A stretch of 39,030 bases of DNA from Pseudozyma flocculosa PF-1 (GCF_000417875.1 NW_006920885.1:589612-628641); one strand, 5' to 3'; shown: positions 9,765-21,437, numbered from the stretch's first letter. Notes: generated from the sequence alone by a model not told the origin. Translations and numbers: made by a program.

Positions 9765-11306
9765 AACTTCTTCTCCTCAGAGGAACAGGCCGGTAGAGAG
9801 AGCATCGTCTCGCTCTTTGTTCCTTCGTTGCCGCAGGTCAGCGTCGTTGTCGTTTGACAAAGCACGCCGCGTGCTGTAGGAACCCGGCCTCTACCTGTGT
9901 GTGCGCGAGAGACCACACACGTCGGTGCCCGAGGGCGCTGTGCAACGACGATCCGTGCTGCGCCGCATCGCATCGCATTTCAGCCACTGCACCGCACCGC
10001 AGCGCAGCGCACTCAGCAAAGAGCACGAGATAGAGAGAGAGGCGTGGCTGGCATGCCTGCTGGCCGTTGTGGTTTCCTGCCCGCGTCTGCTCGCTCGTCT
10101 TTTCCTTTTTTGTCGCGGGGCGCCGCCGCCGCCGCCACCGCCAGCCAGGGCAGGGCCAGGCCACTGCAACCGGTCCGCGCCTGCCTCGTTTATTTGGCCG
10201 GGGCAGCTGCGCGGCTCGCAGGTTCAGGTGCACTCGACCCATTGTACAAGTAGACTGTAGTATGGTAGGTCATGCTCGCCATCAATAAGAATCCGCTGGA
10301 CAAAGCTTGCCAGGGCACCGGCATGAGGAAAGCCGCGATGCCTTTGTATCATCATCTGTTCTGGTCAACTGCTCGTCTGTGGCCGATCGAGAGGCCTGGC
10401 GGTACGGCGCGGGCGGGCGGCGGCGGCGGGTGTTTTTCTTTTTTCGAGCCTCGATTCCTGCGAGCGCGCCAGACGGCCAGGGCCCCACGGCCGGCTGGGG
10501 GCTGGCGAGCCTGGCCAGGCGGTGGGCGAGCCCGGGTCGCAATTCAGCTGCACGTACGCGCCTGCGCGGGCGCTGTTCGTAGGTAGTGTAGGCGCACCTG
10601 CCTCCCTGCTGGTGCTGCTGCCAGCTTTGTCCAGCCAGGCCAGCGCGTGCGAGGTTGCCCGCCTGCCGTCTGCTGCCAGCCGCCTGCCGCTGGCCTGCGT
10701 GCTGTTGGCTCGCAGCGCCAGCGACACCGCCCGTGCCGCCCCGCTCGCTCGTTTCCGAGCTGGGTCGATGGGCTCGCCATCGCCCCTCTCTCCTCACCAC
10801 CGCCATCAACACCGTCCCCACCCCTTTCTCTCTTTCGATATCTCCCATCGTCGCCTTCGCCACCGCCATCAAGCCAGGCGCTTCCGCCGCTCTCGCCATT
10901 TCCATCCACGCATCCCCCCCTCTCCTCTCCTCCGCCTCGAACCTCCCCTCTTTGCTTTCTTCCATCGCGCCTCCTCACGTTGTTCCCTCCCGTTCTCGGC
11001 CCGCTTCCGCCTTTGCCATCCACAGAACGCTGCGCCCACGGACTCGGCTTGATCCTTCCGACCGTTCAGCCTAGGACCCCTGCTGCTCTCTCACCACGCT
11101 CCTTGTACTTCGCCTTCGACCAGCAGCCCCTTGTCACCCTCGCCCGCAGCCTTCGACTGGGTCGACTTCTGCGGCGTTTCGACCGTCCAACACAGTCGCA
11201 GCGTCGCAACCCCTGTCAACTCTCAGCTCCATCCCACCCTCCGCTTTGCTGCGATACCTCCCCCCGCGAGCCCCAAGGAGTCGCCTCTGGCTCGATCACA
11301 TTCCTT

Positions 11307-11313
11307 TATATAT
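11307..11313 (+). promoter_or_regulatory. TATA-like element
   Basis: TATATAT about 445 bp upstream of the ATG at 11757. If used, the transcript would have a leader of roughly 400 nt. Weak evidence. Confidence 0.25.
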
Positions 11314-11756
11314 CCTTCTTTCGCAACGACGGCAGCCGTCCTTCCCACTCGCCGGACCCTTCGCCTCGACCAAAATAGTATTCCAGTGCAACCAGGTGAC
11401 GGCAGACTCTTGCCAGTACCGCTTCGACAAGGTCGGCCGCATCGCCCTCCGGCCGTCTGCATCCTTTGCTGGCCGTGTCGAAGGTCTCCAGGCCAACAGC
11501 CCAATCCATCGCACCAAACCCTGGCGCCAGGTCTACCAGGGACCCGATTGACGAGCTCAAGAGCTTAGCCTCGCTGTGCTCGCAGCTTACGCTCGAATTC
11601 TCGCGGACCTGGTAGCTCTGTGCAATTCGAGAGCTCGCCTCAAGACCAGTCTACCCCACTGGCCAACCGCAAGCTTGCCAGCCCTTGTAGGCCAGAGCAA
11701 GCCTGTTTAAAGACCACAACGCTACCGCTCATCACAGAGACGTTCGACCGATCGCC

Positions 11757-13127
11757 ATGATGCTTGAAGCAGGCCTACCACGGCGCTTTGTCAAGCATGT
11801 CATCCGTCAGGCTCCTCCGCCGTCCGTCCAAGAACCTCTTGAGCCGGTGATCACCGAGACGCGCAGCTTCGTCAAGCGGGCGGACCTCTTTAACACGGCA
11901 AATCGTTCCGGTATCCAGCCGATCGATGTCATCATCGTCCTGGGCGGTCTGATCGCCATCTTCATATTGCTCGTGTTGATATCGGGCATCTGCAAGGTTG
12001 TCAACCGACCGCGATCTGAGGCACGGCATCGCGCTAATCCGCAGGCCATGTTCAAGCCCTCGGCTGCCGGATACGGCGCTCGCGGCATCGGTGATACCGT
12101 CCCGCTGGATGCTCCCGCCACGAACCTGTTAGGAGCGGCGTCTCCGATGGGTATGGGTGGCAACAGTCATTACGGCGATTCTTCGGCGGACCTTTCGCTC
12201 GATACGCCGCCCAGAAGCATCAAGACCCATACGCGAGGCAAGAGCAGCGGCGTCAACTTCCCCGGCCCTCCTGCCGCTTTCCGCAGAGGCGCACAGCCGC
12301 AGCACCCTCACCTCGAGAATCAGACTTCGCTGGATGCGCCGATTGCGGGCCCAAGTTTCTCATCGGCCGCTCCCGATGGCTCTGGCTTCCGCCCGGGGCA
12401 GCGATTCGACTACGGTCAGCTCAGCGACGGCCTGCCGCGGGGGCCTTCGGGGAATCCGAACGGTTATGCTCCACGGCAGCCCAGCCTGCGTCAGGGCAAG
12501 GCGGCCAACTCGGGCCCACCGCCAGCCCTCAGCCGGTCGAGGTCTGGACGCTACGCCCAAGGATCCGACCCGACACGACGCAGCCGGATTGACAGCGTCG
12601 GACCTGGCACGTACCGGAAGTCGATGTTCTTGCATGAGGATCCTTCCGGCGACTTGCATCGGGTACCGACCAATGGCGAGGGTCCGTCCTCGGCAGGCGG
12701 CGGGCTGCGCCGGGTGGAGAGCATCGGCAAGGGCGATGCGCGACGCCGTAGCAACTTCATGGGCGGCGGCGTCCGCGGTCAGTCCATCTACGGCAACAGC
12801 GGCGCAGCTCTGGCCCCGCTCGACATCCGATCAGCTCGCGAGGACGGCTGGGGTTCCGGTCAGCGATCTCCCGGCTTATCGACGCCCGGAGCAGTCACTC
12901 CGTCAGATATGGGTCCGCTTGGTCCCCGAGGATATGGCGGCGGTGCTGGCCACGAATACCTGGATGCGAGCGCCAACGGCTCGTACCCCGCCCCTTCGTC
13001 GTACAGCTCAATGCAGGCTGGGTACTCGGGCATCGGAGGGTCTGCCCTGAGCAGCAACTTCCCTGGAGGCCAATTCCAGGCGATCGAGGGCGTCGGCAGT
13101 GGCGGCGGAGGCAGACGCATCATCTGA
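11757..13127 (+). CDS. Single-pass membrane protein with long disordered tail, function unknown
   Basis: One uninterrupted frame of 456 aa starting MMLEAGLPRR. There is no N-terminal signal peptide. One strong transmembrane segment, DVIIVLGGLIAIFILLVLIS, lies at about residues 57-76, followed by GICKVVNRPR, a basic flank that suggests the C-terminal side faces the cytosol. Residues ~90-456 are rich in Gly, Ser, Pro and Arg (e.g. SRSRSGRYAQG), look disordered, and offer many possible phosphorylation sites. I do not recognise a family. The layout resembles fungal plasma-membrane or cell-wall-associated single-span proteins whose cytosolic tails recruit signalling or endocytic factors, but that is a guess. 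Two tandem ATGs occur at the start; both are in frame. Confidence 0.75.
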   Translation: MMLEAGLPRRFVKHVIRQAPPPSVQEPLEPVITETRSFVKRADLFNTANRSGIQPIDVIIVLGGLIAIFILLVLISGICKVVNRPRSEARHRANPQAMFKPSAAGYGARGIGDTVPLDAPATNLLGAASPMGMGGNSHYGDSSADLSLDTPPRSIKTHTRGKSSGVNFPGPPAAFRRGAQPQHPHLENQTSLDAPIAGPSFSSAAPDGSGFRPGQRFDYGQLSDGLPRGPSGNPNGYAPRQPSLRQGKAANSGPPPALSRSRSGRYAQGSDPTRRSRIDSVGPGTYRKSMFLHEDPSGDLHRVPTNGEGPSSAGGGLRRVESIGKGDARRRSNFMGGGVRGQSIYGNSGAALAPLDIRSAREDGWGSGQRSPGLSTPGAVTPSDMGPLGPRGYGGGAGHEYLDASANGSYPAPSSYSSMQAGYSGIGGSALSSNFPGGQFQAIEGVGSGGGGRRII

Positions 13128-14960
13128 GGTCAACCTCGCAGGGCATCGCCTCGCCTCGCCAGGCAGGCCTCACACGCCTGGGGAACGGCTTTTGCGTCCT
13201 CTTACACCGGCTCCTCGTCTTTCTGGAAGTGCGACAGCTCCACCATGGACGACACCATTGCTCGATCCTCGGCCTTCTCCCGGCCTGCTATACCCACATC
13301 GCCACTTGAGCAATGTCGCGTGGACGTGCAAGCTCGTTCCCCAGCGCAATTAGTAACGGTTGCTGGTCCTCCGTTGTTTTATCAAATCGCCGCAGCGTCG
13401 AGCGCCGGCACCCTAGAGCACAGCGGTCAGGATCCACGCAGCTCTGCCCGTCCCTGCCCTCTGCATCACGTCGGGCCGTCCTCGGTTCGCCTCTCACACC
13501 TCGCCGCGCTCCTCCAGCATCCCACCGCACCAGGTCCTCCATTCGCACACGCAGGCCACACCACACTCCAATGCATACGCACGCTCGCACCTCGTCGGTA
13601 GCACACACTCGTTTGCCCACGGCTGACCGGCCTGCGCAGTAATGTCTGCCCGCGCCCTCGCCAACACCCCACTCAGCGCGGCCTCTTTGTATTTGTCTTC
13701 ACCGTCCCGTCCCTCTACCGTCCCCTCGTCGCCCCTGTCGTTGTGTCCGTACTGCGTTGCATTGTCCAAAACCCTTGCCTTGACAGTCAGCAGATGTGGG
13801 TTTATGCCCTCCTCGTCCGACGATCCGGCCAGATCCCGTCAGGATACCACTTAGCATCACAAGAGACCAGTGTGTATGGCGAAGCGTGCCCGACTGCCGC
13901 TGGCCTCAAAGACCAGAAAGTAGGGCTAGTAGATGGTCCTACCAAGGTGGCCTTGAAGGTGCTTTGGCGGAATTCTATGCCGACCTTGACGGGGCCGCCG
14001 CCGAGATGCCGCTAAGGCCAGCTCGGACGGCCTCTTGGCGGATGTGACCCCCAAGGTAGGCATAGAAACCCGCCAAGATGGCCTCCAACGTCGTCGGCAC
14101 TTCCGATAGCCTTCCTGCCCTCTCCGCAACTTCGGCAGCACACCAGAGGAGCACCCTCGGCTGAACTTGGGGCAGTGCGTGTCTCTGACGACCGTCCAGG
14201 CTCAGCGGCAGGGGATCTAAACCCACCTCGCCCATCCTACTCCTTTCCCTCCCCCCATCATCTCCCATCTCCTCACCTTGGCCCCTCCGGTCATCGGCTC
14301 ATCGTCCTTTGTGGTACGTATCGCTTCCCACGCTGACTTCATCTTCCCGCACAAAGCCGCAACCTGCTGATGCTGCCGACCTTTCCATGCTCACCCTTTC
14401 TCCTCGCTGCGTCCCTTTTCTCTCAGCCAGAAATTAATTTGCGTACTTGCTTGGCTGTCGTGTAGATGCCGTATGTATATAGGTTGGTGATCTGCTGCGA
14501 GGAAAATGCAGCTTTGTGCCGCGCTTGATGGGAAGCGGCAGCATGGCCCGAACGTATCCGAGGTTGCATTGGCGTACCTCTCCCGCCAAGCTCTACCTGG
14601 CTGGCTCCGCCAAGGTGCCGCCAAAGGATCCATAGCGTGCGTCATGGCCGTCCAGGTATCTGCCAAGCTAGCCGTGGCCGATGGAGCCAAGCAAGAGCCG
14701 TATTCTTCATGCTTTGAGTGCATGGTGCACCCGATCTCCCCTCGCTGCGCTCACAGAGCCGCCCGCTACCAAAAGACGTACGAAGATGAGATTAGTTGCC
14801 TGACGTGCGGAGGGGAGAAACAGCATGGGCTAGGACAATGTTTGACGGACAACAGCTCCAGGCCGACATCCTTTGGCCCGAGCTATCTCTCGATGGTCTC
14901 AACGCTGGCCGGCCGGGCGGGATGCGGACGCTCGAGGGAGCCTGACTCTTTCGACCTGCA
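13128..14960. other. 1.8-kb convergent 3' region
   Basis: Lies between two genes that point at each other, so mainly 3' UTR and terminator sequence. Short open frames (for example about 13743-14015 on +) show no recognisable product. It contains an imperfect inverted repeat (13950-14092) and several CCGCCAAG words. Confidence 0.5.
13950..14092. repeat. Imperfect inverted repeat
   Basis: Arms of about 46 bp (around 13950-13996 and 14047-14092) match in inverted orientation at roughly 34 of 47 aligned positions by hand, separated by about 50 bp. The best shared core reads TTCTATGCC-ACCTTG in both arms. An RNA crossing it could fold into a long bulged hairpin. Confidence 0.55.
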
Positions 14961-17900
14961 CTACGCATCCCCATCTTCGTCTGAATCGACCACAATCCTG
15001 CGCCGCTTGACGAGAGACTGCAAAGACTCCCTCGCGTTCTGGTCCTGTGCCTCGTCGTCGTCGTCGCCGCCGTCGTGAGCGTTGAGAAGGTTGAAGACGC
15101 GCGAAGAGGGCCGCAGCGTCTGATCCTGCTCGTTGGGCAGCGGCGTCGCATCGTCCTCGTCGTCGCTGCCGAGAAAGAGGCCGCGTTTTGATCCTGACTT
15201 GGAGCGCGCCACGACCGGAGAGCGCGATACCGCAGCAACGTCGTGGTCCTCGTCGTCACCGTTGATACCGTCGAGGTCTGACATCGGGTCGTCGTTGACT
15301 TCGTCCTGCCGTGCCGTGGGGCCGCGGTTGGGTGCCTCGGGTCCCACCGCCATCTCCTCGGCCTCGTCATGCTCGTCGAGATCGAGGAACAGCGCTCGCT
15401 TCCTTTGCTGCCGAAGCGCATCTAGGCTCTGCCTCTTGTCCTTCCTCCTCCTTTGCGCCGTGTCCATCATCTCTTCGGTGTCCTGCTCCTGCTCGCCGTC
15501 CTGGTGTCGATCCATGTTCTCACCGGCGTCCGAAGCTTGCGCACCGGAACTCGTCGGTGGAGTATCCACCTTCCGGATATTCCCGCGTCTGGCCATCGAC
15601 GAGAAGGATCCCGCCGAACCGACGTCCTGCTCCTCGTCCGAGTCTCCGTCGGCATCGTTCCCCTCGCTCCCGCCGTGCAAAGCCATTGCAAACTCCAGTT
15701 CTTCGTCGCTATCCTCGATGAAGTTATCGCCGTTCCACTTCTTCTGCGACGGCGCCGCAGGACGGCGTTTCTTGGCTTTCGTGGCCACCTTCTTCTTCCT
15801 CTTCTTGCCGCTGGTAGCCTCGCCGTCGGTAGACGAATCGTCATCGTCGTCGTCGTTGTCGTCGTCATCGGACGACGACTCGGAAAAGTTCGAGGTGATG
15901 TGGGTGCTTGTTCGTGGCTTGAGCTTACGTTGCACCAGCTTCGACAGCTCGATCCCGCCTCCCGGCCGGAATGGTGCGCGCAGGTACTCTTCGATCAACG
16001 AGATCCGCTCGTCAAGTTGAGCAGGCAGAAGGCGTGAAGGGATGATCCAGCGCCAGTGCAGCATCACTTCTGTCGATGCGGATTGGTCCGGAGATACCGA
16101 CGGATCAAGGCCGAGGGCATAAACTTGGGTGCGCGTCAGCAAACGTGATCTAGATCGGCGGTGCCACATCGCACATGAGTGCACTTACCTTCTTTGCTTT
16201 CCATTCCGACGAGACGGCATAGGAGCTTGAGCTCTGGCAGGATCGAGGCGTCTAGTCGTACCTCTTCTTTGCCGCCGTACGCCAGCTCTGTTTATCGCGA
16301 GGAAGAGAAGCCAAGGGGGCATCAGTCGCTGAGCGTCGTTACGCCAGGTCCTTGACCTGCAATAGCCAGCCGACTTACCGAAGTCCTGCATCTTGTCCGC
16401 CGCTGTCTCGTTGCTGTCCAGACGAACGGAGGCGACGTGTTCTCTGTCTGCATCGCCGTTCTGTTCGACCTCGTTTGGCGTCGGCGCTCGATCGCGCGAC
16501 TGCTCGTTGAGCATAATCTCTGCCCGCTGTGCGCTGGCCATTTCCAGGCCTGATTTTACCCAGAGCACCGCCTCCATCTTCTCCTTTTGCAGCAGCAGGC
16601 CGACGGCGATGCCGATTTGCTCCGAGAAACTGTGCCCATCGCGCACCTTGATCTCGGCTGGAACCCTCGGCTCCTTGGCAGGCTTAGGCATCCGCTTGCC
16701 CGTCTCGTAAAGCGTCTGCTCCTCGATGTCGAGCTTGCTGAACTTCCGCAGGATGTAGTCCATGAACTTGCGCAGATCCTTGACGGGTCCGGGCGCCCTT
16801 GGCTCCAGCGCAGCGAGCGTGGGACCAGTTAGGAGCGTGCGGAAGACGGCTCGGCAGTCGCCGACAAAGAACTGGCGGTAGTCGGCCGCCTTGACGGCGA
16901 TCCGATGCATGACGGCCACCACCTTGCCCAGCTGTTCTTCGGGATCGGTGAACTCCTTCCAGCGCAAAAGGTACATGATGCACGCGCCTGCCAGCTGCCG
17001 CGTCGCCAGCTTCTTCTGGAAGTCATTGAAGCGGAATTCGCGCTCCGTTTGCGTGTCCTTTGCCCGTTCGCGGACCTGAGTCGCCTCGTCCTCTTGGCCG
17101 TCAAGTTCTCCTTCCTGCCTCGATTTGCGTACCTGTTTGCGGGCCCGGACGTACATGTGCTCGCGGTTGGACGAGTAGCGCTCGAGCATCTTGGGCATGA
17201 TGTGAGCGAAGGTGAGGATCGCGTCGAGGCAGGCAAAGCTCTGCCGACTGTAGGCCCGCATGATTGTGTGGCATGCGTCGAGGGTCTCGTTGAGGTAGTA
17301 GAGGGTGGCCTGGAGGCCGTCGGCAACGTCACGCTCCGTCTCGCTACGGCTGCGAGACATCTTATCAACTAGCCGGAGCAGAACCGTCCAGAGCTGAACG
17401 GCCGAGACGAATTCGAGCCAGGCGCGACTCTCTTGTGCCTCGACCGAGCGCACCAGCACCATCTTGAACGACCACGGTTCCAGCCAGCCGGCAACATACG
17501 AGAACGGCCATTCTTCTGGCACGGATCCCGCATTGGCGTTCTGTGTGCCCTCGGCAGCAACGGCGGCTTCCACATTCACGGCACGCTGCTTGCCCTTCGC
17601 TTTACAGGACGCATCGGCGGACTGCCGTGCCTCGCTGGCCGACTTGCGGAGAAAGAAATATTCCAGGAAGAAGGCGCCAAGCTGCATCACCCGGATCCTT
17701 GCGAGATCGAGATCGCCCATCTTGTCCCTCTCGGAACGAATGTCCTGCAGGACCGAACGGGTGAGCGCTGCGATCGCGATGCGTAGGCATGAGGGCATCA
17801 GCGAGATCTTCTGGCTAAGCGCGACCGGCCAGGGCACCTTTACTCACTCTCGAAGCCAGTTTCCATAAATCGATCGGCCCAGCTTTGCAGCACGACTGCA

Positions 17901-19291
17901 GCCTGTGCGGTCCAGGCCGACTTCAGCTTGGGCGCTCCAACTTCTCTGGCCGCCTTGCGCCGCTTGACGCGCCTTTTTGCCTTTGCCAGATTCTCCTCCG
18001 TGAGCTGGGCAACCGACTTTTTAAGTGCGGACTGCGATCGAGCCACCCGTCGATTGCCGTCGGGGCCGACAAAGTTGATCGTAGTGCCGAAGCGTGAATG
18101 ACGTGTAGCGCCGGAGGTCAGGATGGCGGCCCTCTTTTGGCTGGCCTCTGCGGCGAGGACGGAGGAGAGAGCCGAGGAGGTAGCTCGAGCTGCCGGGGGG
18201 CCGCCGCCAAAGCCGCTGTTGATGCTGCTGCCGTTGCTGTTGCGCTGATCCTCACGGCTCTTTGCGTCTGTGGTGGGAAGGCTGTCGGCGAGCGCCTTTG
18301 GGCTAGTGCCGACGAAGATCTGGTAGATGCATTCGCTCGTGACGGCGTTCCACTGGTTGAACTCGCGGGTGTCGGCGCTGCTGGCAAGCATGAGGAGCGT
18401 GTCGAGGACGTGGGCATCGTTCATGGCGCAGACGAGGGAGCTCTGGAGGTGTGCGTTGGCGAGGAGGTCTGTGCTGCTGAGGGTGGTGGCGATGGGGTCT
18501 CGGATGGTGAGGAGGTTGCGGAAGAAGTGGAGACACATGCCGATGACGCCGACGTCTCTCTCGCTGCGGTCGATTCTGGGCTTGGAGAGGGCGGGAAGGA
18601 GGATGTGGCGGAGAATTAGGGGGATGACGGAGCGCTGGGCTCCGGCGTCGGTCGATGTCTGGCGGAGGATCGAGGACTTGTACTGGACCTGGGCCTTTTC
18701 GAGCTCTGGCAGGCTGATGACGTGTTCCGCGTCGTCTTCCTTTGTGACTGCGTCGTGGATCTCGGCCATGGCGTCGATGGGCCAGGTCATTGCTGTGAGG
18801 AGGTCGGTGCAGGCGAGTGCGACCTTGTCGCTGTTTGCGCCCTTGCCTGCGGTATGGAGCAGGATGGGAATGAGGTCGTTGTGGAGGACGTTTACCTGGG
18901 CGAATACGCGTGCGATTGCCCTGGAAGGGTCGGTGTCGTCCTGGCGCCAGAGCCTTCGGAGGTCGCGCAGGCAGGCGAGGCAGTCGTCGCCGAGCTTGTA
19001 GACGGAGCGGAAGCGTCCGCGGCTGTCTTGTTCCTCTTCGTACCCGCCGAGGGCCGAGCAGATGCTGAGGATGGGCACCCTGAGCTGTTCGAGCCTTTGT
19101 GCATCGTCAAGAGCGTCAGCGTGTTGTGCGCCGTCGTCGTCGTAGTCACTGCCGTTGCGGATGTGACTGGTGTGCGTTGGCGTTGCTCCGCCGCCATGGG
19201 AATAGGAAGAGGAAGCATCGGAGTCGGACGCCTCGAGGTCGTACTGCTCGAGGAGCTCGAGGTCGTCGGAGTAGTCGTCTTCCGCGGCCAT
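14961..19291 (-). CDS. TOF1: Tof1/Swi1 (TIMELESS family) replication fork protection factor
   Basis: Stabilises stalled replication forks with Csm3/Swi3 and helps activate the replication checkpoint; nuclear. Exons 17848-19291, 16379-17767, 16189-16287 and 14961-16123 (introns 80, 91 and 65 bp) give 1364 aa. The TIMELESS N-terminal domain starts around residue 60 (VPILSICSALGGYE, YKLGDDCLACLRDLRRLWRQ) and includes ISLPELEKAQVQYKSSIL and MCLHFFRNLLTIRDP. The second conserved block spans exon 2 (VLQDIRSERDKMGDL, RVMQLGAFFLEYFFL, EPWSFKMVLVRS). Exons 3-4 supply LLCRLVGM and MLHWRWIIPSRLLP. The C-terminal third is acidic/basic and disordered, ending KRRRIVVDSDEDGDA as in many fungal Tof1 proteins. 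The third intron uses a CCCAAG acceptor, fixed by frame (KEVYALGLDP). ATG at 19291 begins MAAEDDYSDDLELLEQYDL. Head-to-head with RFC5. Confidence 0.92.
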
Positions 19292-20038
19292 GGTGGGCTT
19301 TGGGAAGCGGGAGAGAGGGGAGGGGATATGTCTCTGGCCAGGAATGCGCCAGAGGGACGCGGCGGGTGCGGTCAAACCAGGGGGTTGCGGCTCGTGGTTG
19401 TGCAGGGGTGAGGTATCTATCGGTGCGGTATGCAGTGGAAAGGGGAAGGCAGTGCGTTGCTTGTGGCGGCGAGACGAAGGCGCGGCGTCTGAAGGTGATC
19501 GCGTCTGGATGGACGAGAAAGGGGCCAAGGAGATGGAGAAAGAGCGAGCTGTGGTGGCCCAGCGGAGGGAGGGGCCATGGCCGCTTGGCTTGGAACCAAC
19601 ACATATGCCTGGCCTGGCTCTGGCCGCTGCGCGTGCGCGTCTGCCTTTCAACTTTTCGCGACGCGCTCTCGACCCTGGCAGGAAGGCTGGCCAGGCCTGC
19701 GCCTTTGCCTGGCTGAGTTTGCCTGCCTACTAACCTCCCGTGTGCTAACTTACGGGCTGATTTTGCTCCACACAAGAGAGTCCTGTAGAAGTCGAGCAGA
19801 GTTGAGTAGTGATAGGCAGACGCCCTGGCCCCTGCGCAGCCACCATCGACCACCTTCTTCGGCTCTTTTCCTCCCCCCTCCCCTCCTCTATCTCTCCCAG
19901 AGTCTCTCTTTCTCCCAGCACCGATCCTGCCACCTGCGACGCTGACCACTCCTCTCTTGCTATTCCCTCGCGCAGCGCCACCATACCCACGTACCCGCCC
20001 GTCCTCTCCGCCCTCACCACGCCGCGCTGCTGCCCGCC
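19292..20038. promoter_or_regulatory. Bidirectional promoter region between TOF1 and RFC5
   Basis: 747 bp separate the two start codons, so both promoters lie here. The RFC5 side (19850-20030) is strongly pyrimidine-rich. I see no perfect ACGCGT (MluI box) that would point to a G1/S factor. Shared regulation is inferred from arrangement only. Confidence 0.6.
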
Positions 20039-21437
20039 ATGCTCTTCGTCGACAAGCACCGCCCAAAGACGCTCAACGAGCTCCACTACCATCCCGACCT
20101 CTCCCAGCGCCTCACCTCGCTCGCAGAACACGAAGACTTCCCCCACCTCCTCTTCTACGGCCCCTCTGGCGCAGGAAAAAAGACTCGCATCACCGCACTC
20201 CTCCGTCAGCTCTACGGCCCGGGCACCTACAAGCTCAAGATCGACCAGAGAGTCTTTCTCAACCCATCAAAGAGGAAAATTGACGTAAACATCGTCAGCA
20301 GCAACTACCACATTGAACTAACCCCGAGGTGAGTCAAAGTCGAGGGAGTTGCCCTTGGCCCGGTGGCACGGCTCAGCCAACATTTCCCTACCCGCCACTG
20401 CCACCGCCACTGCCACTGCCACCCTCGGCCTGCGCAGCGATGCCGGCAACTATGATCGCCTCGTCATCCAGGACATCCTCAAGGAGATCGCGCAAACTCA
20501 GCAGGTCGATCTCAACGCAAAGCACCGCTTCAAGGTCGTCGTCATCAACGAGGCGGATTCCCTCTCCAGGGACGCCCAGTCCGCCCTCCGAAGGACCATG
20601 GAAAAGTACATGGGCAACCTCCGCCTCATTCTCTGCGCCAACAGCACCAGCAAAATCATCGCCCCCATCCGTTCCCGCTGCCTCCTCATGCGCGTAGGCG
20701 CACCAACAGATCAAGAAGTAAGCAATCGGCTCGCTCGCCGCCGAGGCCATTTCTCAACTGCCAGACTGGCGAATCCGCCCACCCGCTGACGAACCTTTCG
20801 CGTGCTGCCCTACTTGTCCTACCCGTCTCGCACCCGCCGCGCATCAGATGACGACCGTGCTTCAGCACGTGGCCAGGAAGGAGAAGTTCACTCTGCCTTC
20901 GGACACGGCGGCGGACATTTGCGCCGATGCCGCCGGCAACCTGCGCAAAGCCATCTTGATCCTCGAAGCGCTGCGTATGCAGTCGCCCGAGCTCGATTCG
21001 GCCTCGCTGTCGATTGCGAAGCCAGACTGGGAAGTCTACGCACACAAGACGGCGGACCTGATCCTGTCCGACCCGTCGCCTGCAAAGCTGCTCGAGGTGC
21101 GCGGCAAGCTCTACGAGCTGCTCGTCCACGCCATCCCCGCCACCGTCATCATCAAGACCATTACCGACAGGCTCGTCGTCCGTCTTGACGAGAGTCTGCG
21201 AGCCGCCGTCGTCGAAAAGGCTGCCTTTTACGTGAGACAAGATACCCTGAACAGTGTCGTACGCAGTGTTGCGGAAGGCTGATGCTCGTAGCTTGATACC
21301 CCAACGTCTGTCATGGCTCCCGACCACAGGAGCTGAGATGCAGGACAGGCTCGAAGGTGATCTTCCACCTCGAGGCCTTTGTCGCCCAAGTGATGCACAT
21401 GCAAAAGTCCTTTTTGCTCAACATGGAATGGGACTAG
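20039..21437 (+). CDS. RFC5: Replication factor C subunit 5 (human RFC3 type)
   Basis: Small subunit of the RFC clamp loader, which opens and loads PCNA at primer ends; also part of checkpoint clamp loaders. Exons 20039-20328, 20438-20717, 20848-21231 and 21330-21437 (introns 109, 130 and 98 bp) give 353 aa, the usual length for the family. MLFVDKHRPKTLNEL opens the protein. Walker A is GPSGAGKKT at 41-49, with the double Lys typical of this subunit. The Walker-B equivalent is VVVINEAD ending at 137 (N-E-A-D rather than D-E-A-D, as expected for this subunit). The SRC arginine-finger motif is at 176-178. TPSDAGNYDRLVIQ spans the first splice. The last exon reads GSKVIFHLEAFVAQVM, the conserved C-terminal helix, confirming the final acceptor. 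Divergent from TOF1. Confidence 0.95.

Larger units (their letters stand above)
8433..11756. other. 3.3-kb gene-free region
   Basis: Between a + gene end and the next + gene start. Open frames exist on both strands but are Arg/Ala/Pro-rich, lack family motifs and start without good context. Contents: a (CT)18 tract at 9726-9761, a GC-rich part (~10.1-10.7 kb), a long pyrimidine-rich stretch (about 10.78-11.0 kb) and a TATA-like box at 11307. It is probably a long regulatory region and leader for the downstream membrane-protein gene. I found no tRNA or rRNA. Confidence 0.5.

Noticed and set aside
10282..11378. Several 100-240 aa frames in the gene-free region
   Set aside because: Pyrimidine-rich composition yields Ser/Pro/Leu-rich peptides without conserved motifs or good starts.
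13743..14015. Possible small + strand gene (MWVYALLVRRSGQIPSGYHL near its start)
   Set aside because: No family match, frame conflicts with the better peptide of the inverted repeat, and it lies in a convergent 3' region.
15133..16020. 295-aa Ser-rich + strand frame opposite TOF1
   Set aside because: Complement of the acidic Asp/Glu codons of the Tof1 C-terminus.
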